A model generated the notes under the pieces. The model saw only the letters and a program-made list of their open reading frames with translations. It did no database searches and was not told where the DNA came from. From Pseudomonadota bacterium (GTDB taxonomy: Bacteria > Pseudomonadota > Gammaproteobacteria > Burkholderiales > JABEVD01), in assembly GCA_021848825.1 (NCBI GenBank), contig JAJZTQ010000024.1, positions 3,036-42,208 on the forward strand: a stretch of 39,173 nt of DNA. The letters are read 5' to 3'. Of this stretch, positions 1 to 7,962 are shown one piece after another. The position numbers and the translations under genes are program-made. Each line of letters starts with the position of its first letter. Position 1 is the first letter of the stretch.

Positions 1-83
1 CGCGCGGTAACGTGATGAATCGCGCCGGAATATTCCAGGCGTAAAGGTCTGGCCATGCCTGCAGTATAGCAACAATGGTCAAT

Positions 84-141
84 GTCAAGACCTGACCCTA
101 TACCCGTCAAGACCTGACCCTATACCCTTAACCCTATACCC
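84..141. repeat. 22-bp tandem direct repeat with degenerate third copy
   Basis: Two exact head-to-tail copies of a 22-bp unit lie at 84-105 and 106-127. Each begins GTCAAGACCTGACC and ends CTATACCC. A partial third copy (CCCTATACCC) follows at 132-141. The repeat stops about 35 bp before the recombinase-like reading frame becomes recognisable. My impression is that GTCAAGACCTGACCC-like words recur as dispersed repeats in betaproteobacterial genomes, sometimes near REP-associated transposases, but I cannot confirm that here. Confidence 0.8.
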
Positions 142-173
142 TATGCCCCTCGGCCAAGATGGGAGCAAGGGAG

Positions 174-375
174 GTCGAGGCATTCCTTCGCGACGCCCCT
201 GCTGCAATCGGGTTACGACATTAGAACCGTGCAGGAACTGCTTGGGCACAAGGACATCTCCACCACCATGATCTACGCGCACGTCCTCAACAAGGGCGGA
301 AAAGGCGTGAAGAGCCCTCTCGACTCGATTTGGCATAGCGATAGCCGACCGAGCCTCCGGTATTTGTGCACCTGA
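174..375 (+). pseudogene. C-terminal remnant of an integron-type tyrosine recombinase
   Basis: The plus frame from about 174 to the TGA at 373-375 has the C-terminal catalytic end of an IntI-like tyrosine recombinase. It shows an RHSFATPLL-like box II with its arginine, [16 protein letters not shown] with the LGH histidine and the nucleophilic tyrosine, then the family-typical [11 protein letters not shown] tail. The protein then runs about 15 residues past the usual end. There is no start codon and no N-terminal core-binding or box I region. The same frame has a TGA at 115 within the tandem repeat, so this is a broken remnant and not a working gene. The IntI-specific insertion would lie upstream, so integron integrase versus another close recombinase cannot be decided. 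It converges on potD with only 7 bp between the stop codons. Confidence 0.75.
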
Positions 376-382
376 GGGGTCG

Positions 383-1438
383 CTACTCTATCTTGATCTT
401 GATCCAGAGGCGGTTCAACACCCTGCGCTCTTCCATGTCGAGATCCTTCAGCATTTCGAGCTTCTTCAGCTCTTCCTTGCCGGGAAAGATGGCGGGGTTC
501 GAGGCGATTTCAGGATTGATGTATTTCATTGCAGCGAGATTCGGATTTCCTGAGCCGATCATGTTGGTCAGTTCGGACGAGTTCTTCCCGTCGAGCATGA
601 AATTGATGAATTTCAGAGCGAGATCGGGTCTCGGGGCATCCTTGTGTATCACCATGTTGTCCAGCGCCAGGACCGCCCCTTCCCTGGGCAGCGAGAATCC
701 TATGGTGAATTTCCGCTTCGCCGCCCTGGCGTCGTTCCGGGCCTGGAACATGTCGTTCGAATAACCCTGGACGAGCCAGATGTTGCCGACCGTCAGTTCC
801 TTGATGTAGCTCGATGAATTGAATGCAGCCCAGTAGGGTTTCGCCCTCAGAATCACATGCATGGCCTGATACCAGTGTTTCTCGTCGATGTCGTTGACGG
901 AATAACCCAGGTATTTCAGCGCGGCTGCCATCAGCTCCCGCTGACTGTCCAGTACCGTCACCCTTCCCTTCACTTTCACGAGATATTTCGGGTCGAATAT
1001 CACCGCCCAGGTGTCTGTCGGCAGCCCGAGTTCCTTCATCTTCTCGACGTTGTAGCCGATCAGCGTGGTGGTATAGGCATAGGGAACGGAATACCTGTTT
1101 CCGGGATCGAAAGGCGTATTGAGGTAGGCCGGATTGATGTTCTTCAGATTGGGGATCTTGCTCTTGTCCAGGGGAAGCAGCGCGCCCTGCTTGACGAGGG
1201 ATGCCAGCGCATTGCCCGTCGGCACAAGGATATCGTACCCCCTTGCGCCTGCGGCCAGCTTGGCAAGCAATTCCTCGTTGTCTGAATAATAGTCCTGGAT
1301 GACCTTGCATTTGCAATAGGATTCGAACCTGTCCACCGTCTCGGGCGCAATGTAGTTGTTCCAGTTGTAGAGATGGAGTTCATCCGCCCCGTAGGCCGGA
1401 AGAATGAATGACAGGAGAAGAAAGAAAAGCCTCATCAT
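383..1438 (-). CDS. potD: Spermidine/putrescine ABC transporter substrate-binding protein
   Basis: Periplasmic polyamine-binding protein of 351 residues (E. coli PotD is 348). It has a hydrophobic signal peptide (MMRLFFLLLSFILPAYGA) and then the PotD/PotF mature start DELHLYNWNNYIAPETVDRFE. GYDILVPTG and the ALDNMVIHKDAP segment also fit the family. There is no lipobox cysteine, so a soluble periplasmic protein is expected. The ATG at 1438 overlaps the potC stop as ATGA. A second in-frame ATG at 1435 is possible. The open frame continues upstream to 2092, but that part is only the potC gene read in another frame. It is the last gene of potABCD, and its 3' end abuts the recombinase scar. Confidence 0.95.
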   Translation of the reverse strand: MMRLFFLLLSFILPAYGADELHLYNWNNYIAPETVDRFESYCKCKVIQDYYSDNEELLAKLAAGARGYDILVPTGNALASLVKQGALLPLDKSKIPNLKNINPAYLNTPFDPGNRYSVPYAYTTTLIGYNVEKMKELGLPTDTWAVIFDPKYLVKVKGRVTVLDSQRELMAAALKYLGYSVNDIDEKHWYQAMHVILRAKPYWAAFNSSSYIKELTVGNIWLVQGYSNDMFQARNDARAAKRKFTIGFSLPREGAVLALDNMVIHKDAPRPDLALKFINFMLDGKNSSELTNMIGSGNPNLAAMKYINPEIASNPAIFPGKEELKKLEMLKDLDMEERRVLNRLWIKIKIE

Positions 1439-2202
1439 TTCCCCCTGATCGAGTCCGGCGAAATACGGGAAGCCACGACGATGATGAAAAGGGTCACGAG
1501 CATCAGGAGGGTCGAAATCGCATTGACTTCGGGGGTGACGGCGATCTTGATCATCGAATAGATCTGCAGCGGCAATGTCGACGCGCCGACCCCCGCAGTG
1601 AAGAAGGTGATCACGAAGTCGTCTATCGAAAGGGTGAAGGCGAGCAGGGCGCCTGCGATGATGCCAGGCATGATCAGAGGCAGGGTCACCAGGCGGAAAG
1701 CAACCCAAGGGGTGGCGCCCAGATCGCGCGCGGCTTCGGGAAGGCTCTCGTCCATGCCTGAGAGCCTCGATCTCACCACGATGGCGACGAATCCCACGCA
1801 GAATGCGATATGGGAAAGGATGATCGAACCGAGACCGAGCGTGAGATTGATCGATACATAGAATATCAGCAGGCTCACTCCGACCAGGATCTCGGGAATC
1901 GCGAGCGGCGCCATGACGAGAACTGGAAGGAGCTTCAGCTTGTAGCGGTAGAGCGCATAGCCCGCCATGGTGCCCAGTATCGTGGAGACTGCGCTCGCGG
2001 TCAGCGCGATGAAGAGAGAATTTCCGGCGGCCTTCAGCATGGCGTCGTCTTCCAGCAGCACCTTGTACCAGTGCCAGGTGAACCCGACCCATTCCGCATT
2101 GAGCTTCGAATTGTTGAATGAATAGGCGACGACGATGAGAAGCGGGAGATAGAGAAAGACGTAGACCGCGATGCCTGAAGCCGCGAGTATTTTCCTAGAC
2201 AT
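1435..2202 (-). CDS. potC: Spermidine/putrescine ABC transporter permease PotC
   Basis: Inner-membrane permease of 255 residues with about six hydrophobic segments, the length expected of PotC. The cytoplasmic EAA loop that docks on the ATPase is visible as EAARDLGATPWVAFRLVTLP. The N-terminus (ILAASGIAVYVFLYLPLLIVV) followed by FNNSKLNAEWVGFTWHWY is typical of PotC. A strong ribosome site, AGGAGAAGGG, precedes the ATG at 2202. The start overlaps the end of potB by 8 bp and the stop overlaps potD by 4 bp, so the three genes are translationally coupled. Confidence 0.95.
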   Translation of the reverse strand: MSRKILAASGIAVYVFLYLPLLIVVAYSFNNSKLNAEWVGFTWHWYKVLLEDDAMLKAAGNSLFIALTASAVSTILGTMAGYALYRYKLKLLPVLVMAPLAIPEILVGVSLLIFYVSINLTLGLGSIILSHIAFCVGFVAIVVRSRLSGMDESLPEAARDLGATPWVAFRLVTLPLIMPGIIAGALLAFTLSIDDFVITFFTAGVGASTLPLQIYSMIKIAVTPEVNAISTLLMLVTLFIIVVASRISPDSIRGK

Positions 2203-3091
2203 CCCTTCTCCTGGCGAAAAGCGCAGCCCCGCCCACTATGGCCATCGCGCCGAGGGTCAGGATGATGGAAAGCGCGCTGCCGAAAGGCCAGTCCCTTGCC
2301 TCGAGGAATTCCTGCTTGATGAGATTGCCTATCATGATGCCCTTCGTACCGCCGAGTATGTCAGGCACCGCAAATATGCCGAGAACGGGGACGAACACGA
2401 GCGCAACGCCTGCATAGATGCCCGGAAGGGAGAGCGGGAAGGTCACCCGCCAGAAGCGCTGCCAGCCATTCGCGCCGAGATCCTGGGCTGCGTCGAGGAG
2501 CGCAGGATCATGCTTTTCGAGATTGGCGTAAAGGGGGAGAACCATGAAGGGAAGCTGGACATAGATCAGGCAGACCACGACCGCAAAGGGGGTGAAGAGT
2601 AGCCTGACGGGATTCATGCCGAACAAGCCCAGGAAGCCGTTGAGCGCAACGGTGAATGCCGACTGCGGACCGAGGATGATCATCCAGGCATAGATCCTGA
2701 TCAGGAAATTGCTCCAGAAGGGAAGTATCACCAGCAGAACGAGCAGGTCCCTGCGCTTCTTCTCGCTTCTCGCGATCATGAGGGCGAGCGGATAGGCGAA
2801 AACCAGGCAGAAGAAAGTGGTGATGAGCGCATAGACGAGCGTCTTGATGAAAAGCCTGGTGTAGATGAAGTCCGAGAAATATTCCTGGTAACTCTCCAGC
2901 GTCAGGTTGAGATGGGTGCCGTTCGCGTCGTGAAGGAGCACGGGGGCGAGCCCGCCGTATTCCCCTGCGTAGCGGAAAGAGGCGATCACCATGATCAAGG
3001 TGGGAATGACGAAAAACACCACCAGATAAAAGAGAGGCGGCCCGCTTATCAGCCATTTGTCCCTATTCATGGAGGAAAGTCCCCGCATCAT
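2195..3091 (-). CDS. potB: Spermidine/putrescine ABC transporter permease PotB
   Basis: Inner-membrane permease, up to 298 residues with six predicted membrane spans. The EAA loop reads DAAQDLGANGWQRFWRVTFP, and the first span is GPPLFYLVVFFVIPTLIMV. The PotB-specific large periplasmic loop after span 1 is present. The start is uncertain. ATG at 3091 gives a 29-bp overlap with potA. ATG at 3070 (protein beginning MNRDKW) gives an 8-bp overlap and is equally plausible. Neither has a clear ribosome site, so coupling to potA translation is likely. It pairs with PotC to form the channel. Confidence 0.94.
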   Translation of the reverse strand: MMRGLSSMNRDKWLISGPPLFYLVVFFVIPTLIMVIASFRYAGEYGGLAPVLLHDANGTHLNLTLESYQEYFSDFIYTRLFIKTLVYALITTFFCLVFAYPLALMIARSEKKRRDLLVLLVILPFWSNFLIRIYAWMIILGPQSAFTVALNGFLGLFGMNPVRLLFTPFAVVVCLIYVQLPFMVLPLYANLEKHDPALLDAAQDLGANGWQRFWRVTFPLSLPGIYAGVALVFVPVLGIFAVPDILGGTKGIMIGNLIKQEFLEARDWPFGSALSIILTLGAMAIVGGAALFARRRDV

Positions 3092-4142
3092 ATCGCCATG
3101 AAATTTCGACAGGGTCCCCTGCCGCGAGGATTCTCGGCCTCCCTGCGGCGGAATTGGGAAGAAGCGCCTCGACGTGGACGCCTTCCGCCACCTCGACGAT
3201 GTAGACGGTGACGTCTCCCATGTAGAGAAAATCGTGGACCGTCCCCTTGAAATGATTCTCTTCCGTCTCGGGGGAAAGATGGCTGCCTATCCTGACTTTT
3301 TCGGGGCGCAATGCCAGCGTTCCCCTGGTTCCGGGCTCGCCCTTTCCCTTTGCCATCACTTCGCCCAAGCCCTTTATTTCCAGGACCATCTTTTCGTCGC
3401 CGCTAGCCGCAACTTCAGCATCGATCAGGTTGCATGTTCCGATGAAATCGGCGACGAACCTGTTCTTCGGGGAATCATATATTTTCGAAGGCTCGTCGAG
3501 TTGCTCGACTCGCCCCGCGTTCATCACGGCAATCCTGCCTGACAGGGCAAGCGCTTCCGTCTGGTCGTGCGTGACGTAGATGAAGGTGATGCCGACTTCC
3601 CTTTGCAGATTGATGAGCTCGATCTGCATCTGCTCCCTGAGCTTCATGTCCAGCGCGGCAAGCGGCTCGTCCAGAAGAAGCAGCCTTGGTCTGTTGACGA
3701 GCGCGCGGGCGAGCGCAACACGCTGCCTCTGCCCCCCGGAAAGCTCATCGGGATATCGCCCCCCCCTGTCTGCGAGCCTCACATCCTCGAGCGACGCCTT
3801 CACCTTTGCCCCGATTTCATCCTTTCCCATGCCGCGCATCCTGAGCGGGAAGGCGATGTTCTCGGCGACGGTCATGTGGGGGAAAAGGGCATAGCTCTGG
3901 AAAACGGTATGGATAGGCCGCTTCTCCGGGGCAACGGAGACGAGATCCTTTCCGTCGAGCAGGATCTCCCCCGCCTGGGGCGAATCGAAGCCCGCGATCA
4001 TCCTGAGCAGCGTCGTCTTCCCGCATCCCGAAGGGCCGAGCAGGGTGAAGAATTCTCCTGATTCTATGCTCATGGAGACGCCGTCAACCGCGGTGAAATC
4101 GCCGAATCGCCGGACAATGTTTCTGATCTCGAGGAGCGCCAT
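3063..4142 (-). CDS. potA: Spermidine/putrescine ABC transporter ATPase PotA
   Basis: Cytoplasmic ATPase of 359 residues that powers polyamine import. Walker A is GPSGCGKT at residues 36-43, the Q-loop is VFQSYALFPH, the signature is LSGGQRQRVALARA, and Walker B is LLLLDEPLAALD, followed by the H-loop THDQTEAL. The C-terminal third is a TOBE-type regulatory domain (ALRPEKVRIG onward), as in PotA. It begins 24 bp after the trpC stop on the same strand, so it may be co-transcribed with dsbB-trpC. It is the first of the four overlapping pot genes. The complete transporter set indicates uptake of spermidine or putrescine, though the exact substrate cannot be read from sequence. Confidence 0.95.
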   Translation of the reverse strand: MALLEIRNIVRRFGDFTAVDGVSMSIESGEFFTLLGPSGCGKTTLLRMIAGFDSPQAGEILLDGKDLVSVAPEKRPIHTVFQSYALFPHMTVAENIAFPLRMRGMGKDEIGAKVKASLEDVRLADRGGRYPDELSGGQRQRVALARALVNRPRLLLLDEPLAALDMKLREQMQIELINLQREVGITFIYVTHDQTEALALSGRIAVMNAGRVEQLDEPSKIYDSPKNRFVADFIGTCNLIDAEVAASGDEKMVLEIKGLGEVMAKGKGEPGTRGTLALRPEKVRIGSHLSPETEENHFKGTVHDFLYMGDVTVYIVEVAEGVHVEALLPNSAAGRPRILAAGDPVEISWRYDAGTFLHE

Positions 4143-4166
4143 CTTGAAAGCTTTCGAAAAGGCGAA

Positions 4167-4940
4167 TTATAGGGCGAAGAGACTGGAAAGCGCCACGCCC
4201 GGATCTGCTGCGCGCATGAAGGCTTCGCCTACCAGGAAGGCTTCGACCCCGTGCCTTCTCATCAATTCGACATCTTCCCTGGCATGGATGCCGCTTTCCG
4301 TGACAACGATCCTGTCGTCAGGAATGTCTGCAAGAAGATCGAGCGTGTTGGCGAGGCTCACTTCGAATGTCTTGAGGTTGCGATTGTTGATGCCGAGGAG
4401 AGGGCTCGACAGTCCAAGCGCTGCATCGAGTTCTTCCCTCGAATGGATTTCGATCAGCACATCCATGCCAAAATCGAAGGCTGCGGATTCCAGTTCCTTC
4501 ATGAGGGAGAGATCGAGGGCCGCGACGATCAGCAGGATGGCATCCGCACCCATCGCTCTCGCCTCACTCACCTGCCATGGATCGATCATGAAATCCTTCC
4601 TGAGAACGGGAAGATCGCATGCGGCTCTCGCAGACCTCAGGTATTCTGGATCCCCTTTGAAGAATTGCCTGTCCGTCAGCACCGAAAGGCAGGCGGCATG
4701 ATGGGAAGCATAGCTTGCCGCGATCGAAGCGGGATCGAAATTTTCCCTCAGGATGCCCTTGCTGGGGCTCGCCTTCTTGATCTCCGCAATGACGGCAGGC
4801 TTGCCTGAACCGATCTTCCTTCTGATCGCTTGCAGAAACCCCCTGGGCGGGGAAGCTTCCGATTCAGGAAACCCGCATTTCCTGGAATGGGCGATTTCTT
4901 CCCTCTTGACTGCAAGGATCTGATCGAGGATATCAGCCAT
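4167..4940 (-). CDS. trpC: Indole-3-glycerol phosphate synthase
   Basis: Catalyses ring closure of 1-(2-carboxyphenylamino)-1-deoxyribulose 5-phosphate to indole-3-glycerol phosphate in tryptophan synthesis. The 257-residue (beta/alpha)8 protein shows the family motifs in order: [37 protein letters not shown] and VGEAFMRA. These contain the catalytic lysines and glutamates. An AGGAGAAGG ribosome site precedes the ATG at 4940, and the gene overlaps the end of dsbB by 8 bp. No other trp gene is nearby. In many betaproteobacteria trpC follows trpD, so this copy is separated from the usual cluster. Confidence 0.96.
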   Translation of the reverse strand: MADILDQILAVKREEIAHSRKCGFPESEASPPRGFLQAIRRKIGSGKPAVIAEIKKASPSKGILRENFDPASIAASYASHHAACLSVLTDRQFFKGDPEYLRSARAACDLPVLRKDFMIDPWQVSEARAMGADAILLIVAALDLSLMKELESAAFDFGMDVLIEIHSREELDAALGLSSPLLGINNRNLKTFEVSLANTLDLLADIPDDRIVVTESGIHAREDVELMRRHGVEAFLVGEAFMRAADPGVALSSLFAL

Positions 4941-5427
4941 TCCTTCTCCTCATCGACAAGAGGCTCAAAAGCGCAAGTACGACAAATATCAGCAGAGACC
5001 ATTCTGCGATGCTGAACCCCAGGAATCGCCAGTCCACCCTGGCGCACTCTCCCGAGCCGTGAAGCACCATTTTCAATGTCTTGTTGAGGGGAAAGGCCTG
5101 CAGCATGTAGTCGAGACCGGGACCGCATTCCGGAATCTGGTCTGCAGGCAGATGCTGAAGCCAGACCTGCCTTGCCGCGACGGACGCGCCTCCTGCGGCA
5201 AGCATCGCGGCAAGAAGGCCATAGAGCACTCTTCCGACTTTCTTCGGATTGTGAAAGAGCGCAATCAGGAATATCAGACCCGTCCCGGCATAGAAAAGCC
5301 TCTGGAATATGCAGAGCGGGCAGGGCTCAAGATGATCTTTAAACTGAAGATAATAGGCATAGGCCAGCAGTCCCGAGCAAAGCAGAAAGCCCAGCGCATA
5401 GAAAACCCTTTGAGGCAATTTCGGCAT
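4933..5427 (-). CDS. dsbB: Disulfide bond formation protein B
   Basis: Inner-membrane quinone reductase that reoxidises DsbA and passes electrons to ubiquinone. It has 164 residues and four membrane segments. The first periplasmic redox pair is CPLC at C36 and C39. The second pair is C101 ([11 protein letters not shown]) and C128 ([10 protein letters not shown]). This spacing matches E. coli DsbB (41/44 and 104/130). The arginine after the first pair (CIFQR) is the quinone-linked residue of the family. The gene lies 30 bp downstream of phoR and overlaps trpC. dsbA is not in the window. Confidence 0.96.
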   Translation of the reverse strand: MPKLPQRVFYALGFLLCSGLLAYAYYLQFKDHLEPCPLCIFQRLFYAGTGLIFLIALFHNPKKVGRVLYGLLAAMLAAGGASVAARQVWLQHLPADQIPECGPGLDYMLQAFPLNKTLKMVLHGSGECARVDWRFLGFSIAEWSLLIFVVLALLSLLSMRRRNG

Positions 5428-5457
5428 GGCGAAAACCCTGAATGATATCCGTCCATT

Positions 5458-6768
5458 TTACCGGATTGTGTCACCCATGTCGGCAATCACGCGAGAAGGC
5501 GGAAAAATCGCGCTGAATGTGCTGCCCTTTCCGAATTCGCTCTCGATTTCCAGCCTTGCACTGTGCCTGCCCAGAACATGCTTGACGATCGCGAGCCCGA
5601 GACCTGTTCCGCCGGTCCCGCGCGAGCGGCTCCTGTCGACCCTGTAGAACCTTTCCGTCAGCCTTGGAATATGCTCCTTCTCTATGCCTATTCCGCTGTC
5701 CTTTACCGAAAAGACGGCATTTCCGTCCTGCAGCTTCCAGGTGAGCGAGATTTTTCCGCCTTCCGGCGTATATCTCACCGCATTGCTGACCAGATTGCCG
5801 AAACCGCTCCTCAGTTCCTCCATGTTTCCCCGCAGCCCCGCATCCGTTTCGATGCTGAGTTCGATCCTGTGGTTTCCGCTCAGGCTGATCGCATCCTGAT
5901 GGATCTGTCTGACCAGCATCGGCACATTCACCTCCTCCTCGGCGAGCATGTTCTCGACATTCTCGAGCTTGGAGAGCGTCAGGAGATCCTCGACCAGGCG
6001 CTTCATCCTGTCTGTCTGACCTGACATCAGATCGAGGGAACGCTTCATCATCTCGGGATCTGCAGATGCGCCCATGTCGGAAAGCGTCTCGAGGAAGCCG
6101 TTCACCACGGTGAGCGGCGTTCTGAGTTCATGGGAGACATTCGCGACGAAATCCCGCCTCATCCTTTCGACATTCTCTATCCTGGTGATATCCCTTGCCA
6201 GAAGCAGCTTCTTGTTGTCGGCATAGGGGATGATCTGGATGGAAAGGATGCGATCGTTGCCCATTCTGAGTATGCAGGGCAGATCCGTCTGGTCTTCGGC
6301 GAGATATTCGACGAAAAGGGGCTGCCTGACGAGATAGGAAATCTGCTGCCCGAAGTCGCGCCTGCCGTCCAGGCCGAAATATTCCTCGGCCATGGGATTG
6401 CACCATTCGATATGCGCCCCGGCGTCGAGTATCACGATCCCGTCGGGAAGCGCGGCAATCGCCTGCTGCAGATCATGCAGCCTGATCTCCATCTGCCGCT
6501 CGCTCAGGTTGCGCTGCTTGACCATCCTTCTCAGCCGGGAAAAAACGCCTTCCCACAGGCCTGAAGCCTCGGGGATGTTTTCTACCGTCGGGGAATCGAG
6601 CCAGCTATCGATTCGGGAGAGATTCCGCAGCATCCACAACAGCGGAACGAGCATGGAAAGGCTCAGGAAAGCGAACGCCGCCGCTGCATTCGCGGCCGCC
6701 CAAAGTACGCCCGTCGTTGCGAAGACGAAAAGGACCTGCGGCAGGATGCTTAACCAGAACCTCGACAT
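5458..6768 (-). CDS. phoR: Phosphate regulon sensor histidine kinase PhoR
   Basis: Membrane histidine kinase of 436 residues. Two hydrophobic N-terminal segments (about 7-48) are followed by a linker, a PAS domain (about 95-195), and HisKA with the phospho-accepting His213 in FVANVSHELRTPLT. The ATPase domain has the N-box at 325-333, G1 DSGIGI at 357 and G2 GTGGTGLGLAI at 384. There is no large periplasmic domain, as in PhoR, which senses phosphate through the Pst transporter and PhoU. A ribosome site (AGGGAAG) lies before the ATG, and the gene starts 10 bp after phoB. No pst or phoU genes are in the window. Confidence 0.9.
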   Translation of the reverse strand: MSRFWLSILPQVLFVFATTGVLWAAANAAAAFAFLSLSMLVPLLWMLRNLSRIDSWLDSPTVENIPEASGLWEGVFSRLRRMVKQRNLSERQMEIRLHDLQQAIAALPDGIVILDAGAHIEWCNPMAEEYFGLDGRRDFGQQISYLVRQPLFVEYLAEDQTDLPCILRMGNDRILSIQIIPYADNKKLLLARDITRIENVERMRRDFVANVSHELRTPLTVVNGFLETLSDMGASADPEMMKRSLDLMSGQTDRMKRLVEDLLTLSKLENVENMLAEEEVNVPMLVRQIHQDAISLSGNHRIELSIETDAGLRGNMEELRSGFGNLVSNAVRYTPEGGKISLTWKLQDGNAVFSVKDSGIGIEKEHIPRLTERFYRVDRSRSRGTGGTGLGLAIVKHVLGRHSARLEIESEFGKGSTFSAIFPPSRVIADMGDTIR

Positions 6769-6778
6769 GACCGCTTCC

Positions 6779-7465
6779 CTAGTCGGCGGACATCCTGTAA
6801 CCAGCCCCTCTCACTGTCTGGATCATGTATTCAAGGCCGCTGTCTTCCAGCGCCTTTCTCAACCTGCGGATATGAACGTCCACGGTGCGCTCCTCGACGA
6901 AGACATGGTCGCCCCATATCTGGTCAAGGAATTGCGCCCTGGAATGAACGCGCCCGGGATGCGTCATCAGGAAATGAAGGAGACGGAATTCAGTCGGGCC
7001 GAGATCGATGGCCTTGCCGCACCCTGTCACCCTGCGCGAAACAGGATCGAGCTTCAGATCGCCCATTGCCACCACGTCGTCCGTCATCTGGGGCGCCCTG
7101 CGCCTCAGAACCGCCTTTATCCTCGCGACCAGTTCTCGCGGAGAAAAAGGCTTGGTGATATAGTCGTCTGCGCCGGTTTCCAGCCCGAGGAGCTTGTCCC
7201 GCTCGTCCGTCCTGGCAGTCAGCATGATCATCGGAACCTGTTTCGTCCGGTCGTTTGCCCTCAGCCTTCTTGCCACGTCGATTCCGCTTGCGCCCGGAAG
7301 CATCCAATCGAGCAGGATGAGATCCGGAAGCTCACTCTTGATGAGCGAGAAAGCCTGTTCCCCTGTTTCCGCGCAAATGACGCGGTGCCCTGCCAGTTGC
7401 AGGTTGTACGAAATCAGTTCCTGGATTGCAGGCTCGTCTTCGACGACAAGTATGGTTGCAGCCAT
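6779..7465 (-). CDS. phoB: Phosphate regulon response regulator PhoB
   Basis: OmpR/PhoB-family regulator of 228 residues. The receiver domain has acidic D10/E11, phosphorylation site D53 (LILLDWMLPG), T82 and K104 (TKPFSPREL). The C-terminal winged helix has the PhoB-like recognition segment RTVDVHIRRLRKAL and ends GAGYRMSAD. A TTG seven codons upstream (7486) would lengthen it, but the ATG at 7465 fits the family start MAATILVVEDEPAIQ and has an upstream GAGAGGCG ribosome site. A candidate Pho box and -10 element lie just upstream. It is the likely first gene of the minus-strand run ending at potD. Confidence 0.93.
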   Translation of the reverse strand: MAATILVVEDEPAIQELISYNLQLAGHRVICAETGEQAFSLIKSELPDLILLDWMLPGASGIDVARRLRANDRTKQVPMIMLTARTDERDKLLGLETGADDYITKPFSPRELVARIKAVLRRRAPQMTDDVVAMGDLKLDPVSRRVTGCGKAIDLGPTEFRLLHFLMTHPGRVHSRAQFLDQIWGDHVFVEERTVDVHIRRLRKALEDSGLEYMIQTVRGAGYRMSAD

Positions 7466-7493
7466 CAGTTCGCCTCTCTTATTCAAGTGTGCA

Positions 7494-7527
7494 ATATTAT
7501 TAAGCTAGTATTACGGCATTGTGACAG
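7494..7527 (-). promoter_or_regulatory. Candidate Pho box and promoter of phoB
   Basis: On the minus strand, CTGTCAC (7527-7521), a 4-bp spacer AATG and CCGTAAT (7516-7510) form two 7-bp half sites. They match the Pho box half site CTGTCAT at 6 of 7 and 5 of 7 positions. Ten bp downstream is TAATAT (7499-7494), a fair -10 element. This is the arrangement of PhoB-activated promoters, where the Pho box replaces the -35. The predicted transcript start, near 7487, leaves a short leader to the phoB ATG. This suggests phoB autoregulation, as in E. coli. Confidence 0.6.
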
Positions 7528-7529
7528 GT

Positions 7530-7557
7530 TTGAGTTTCAACTGGGGTGGTTTATGAT
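7530..7557 (+). promoter_or_regulatory. Candidate sigma-70 promoter of the DUF971-ubi operon
   Basis: TTGAGT (7530-7535) and TATGAT (7552-7557) are separated by 16 bp and match the -35 and -10 consensus at 4 and 5 of 6 positions. The predicted start leaves about 23 bp to the ATG at 7587, with an AAAGGA ribosome site in between. The element adjoins the phoB Pho box, so PhoB binding could influence both directions (inference). Confidence 0.45.
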
Positions 7558-7586
7558 ATAGGATTAAGAGGATTCAAAGGAATACC

Positions 7587-7961
7587 ATGGCAGGCCTAGA
7601 CAAGAACACGCCCCCTCCGACGGAAATCAAGCTGCACAAGCAATCCCGACTACTGGAAATTTCCTTCTCGGACGGAAAAAAATTTTCCTTCCCTTTCGAA
7701 TTCCTGAGGGTTTATTCGCCCTCGGCCGAGGTCCGGGGCCACGGGCCGGGGCAGGAAGTGCTGCAAACAGGGAAAAAGGATGTGGACATCGAGAACGTCG
7801 AGCCCGTTGGCCGCTACGGGCTTCAGATCAGCTTTTCAGACGGGCACGATACCGGCATCTATTCATGGGATGTTTTTTATCAATACGGCATGAATCAGGC
7901 CACGCTTTGGCAAGATTACCTGAAAAGGCTGGAAGAAGCTCACGCAAGCAGGGAAGCCTGA
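7587..7961 (+). CDS. DUF971 (GBBH-like N-terminal domain) protein
   Basis: A 124-residue protein of the DUF971 family, related to the N-terminal domain of gamma-butyrobetaine hydroxylases. Typical signs are the [32 protein letters not shown] stretch (in part), then [31 protein letters not shown]. The family has been linked to iron-sulfur or metal handling, but the biochemical role here is unknown. The start has a good AAAGGA ribosome site. It lies directly before ubiE with a 1-bp gap, an order seen in many betaproteobacteria, which suggests a link to ubiquinone synthesis or simple co-expression. Confidence 0.88.
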   Translation: MAGLDKNTPPPTEIKLHKQSRLLEISFSDGKKFSFPFEFLRVYSPSAEVRGHGPGQEVLQTGKKDVDIENVEPVGRYGLQISFSDGHDTGIYSWDVFYQYGMNQATLWQDYLKRLEEAHASREA

Positions 7962-7962
7962 G

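Noticed and set aside
84-141. Tandem repeat as a CRISPR array
   Set aside because: Copies are directly adjacent with no spacers, and no cas genes are present.
1439-2092. N-terminal extension of the potD frame to a 569-residue protein
   Set aside because: This part lies entirely within potC in another frame and has low-complexity Arg/His-rich sequence; the signal peptide at 1438 marks the true start.
7466-7486. TTG start for phoB adding seven residues
   Set aside because: The ATG at 7465 has a ribosome site at the right distance and gives the standard PhoB N-terminus.
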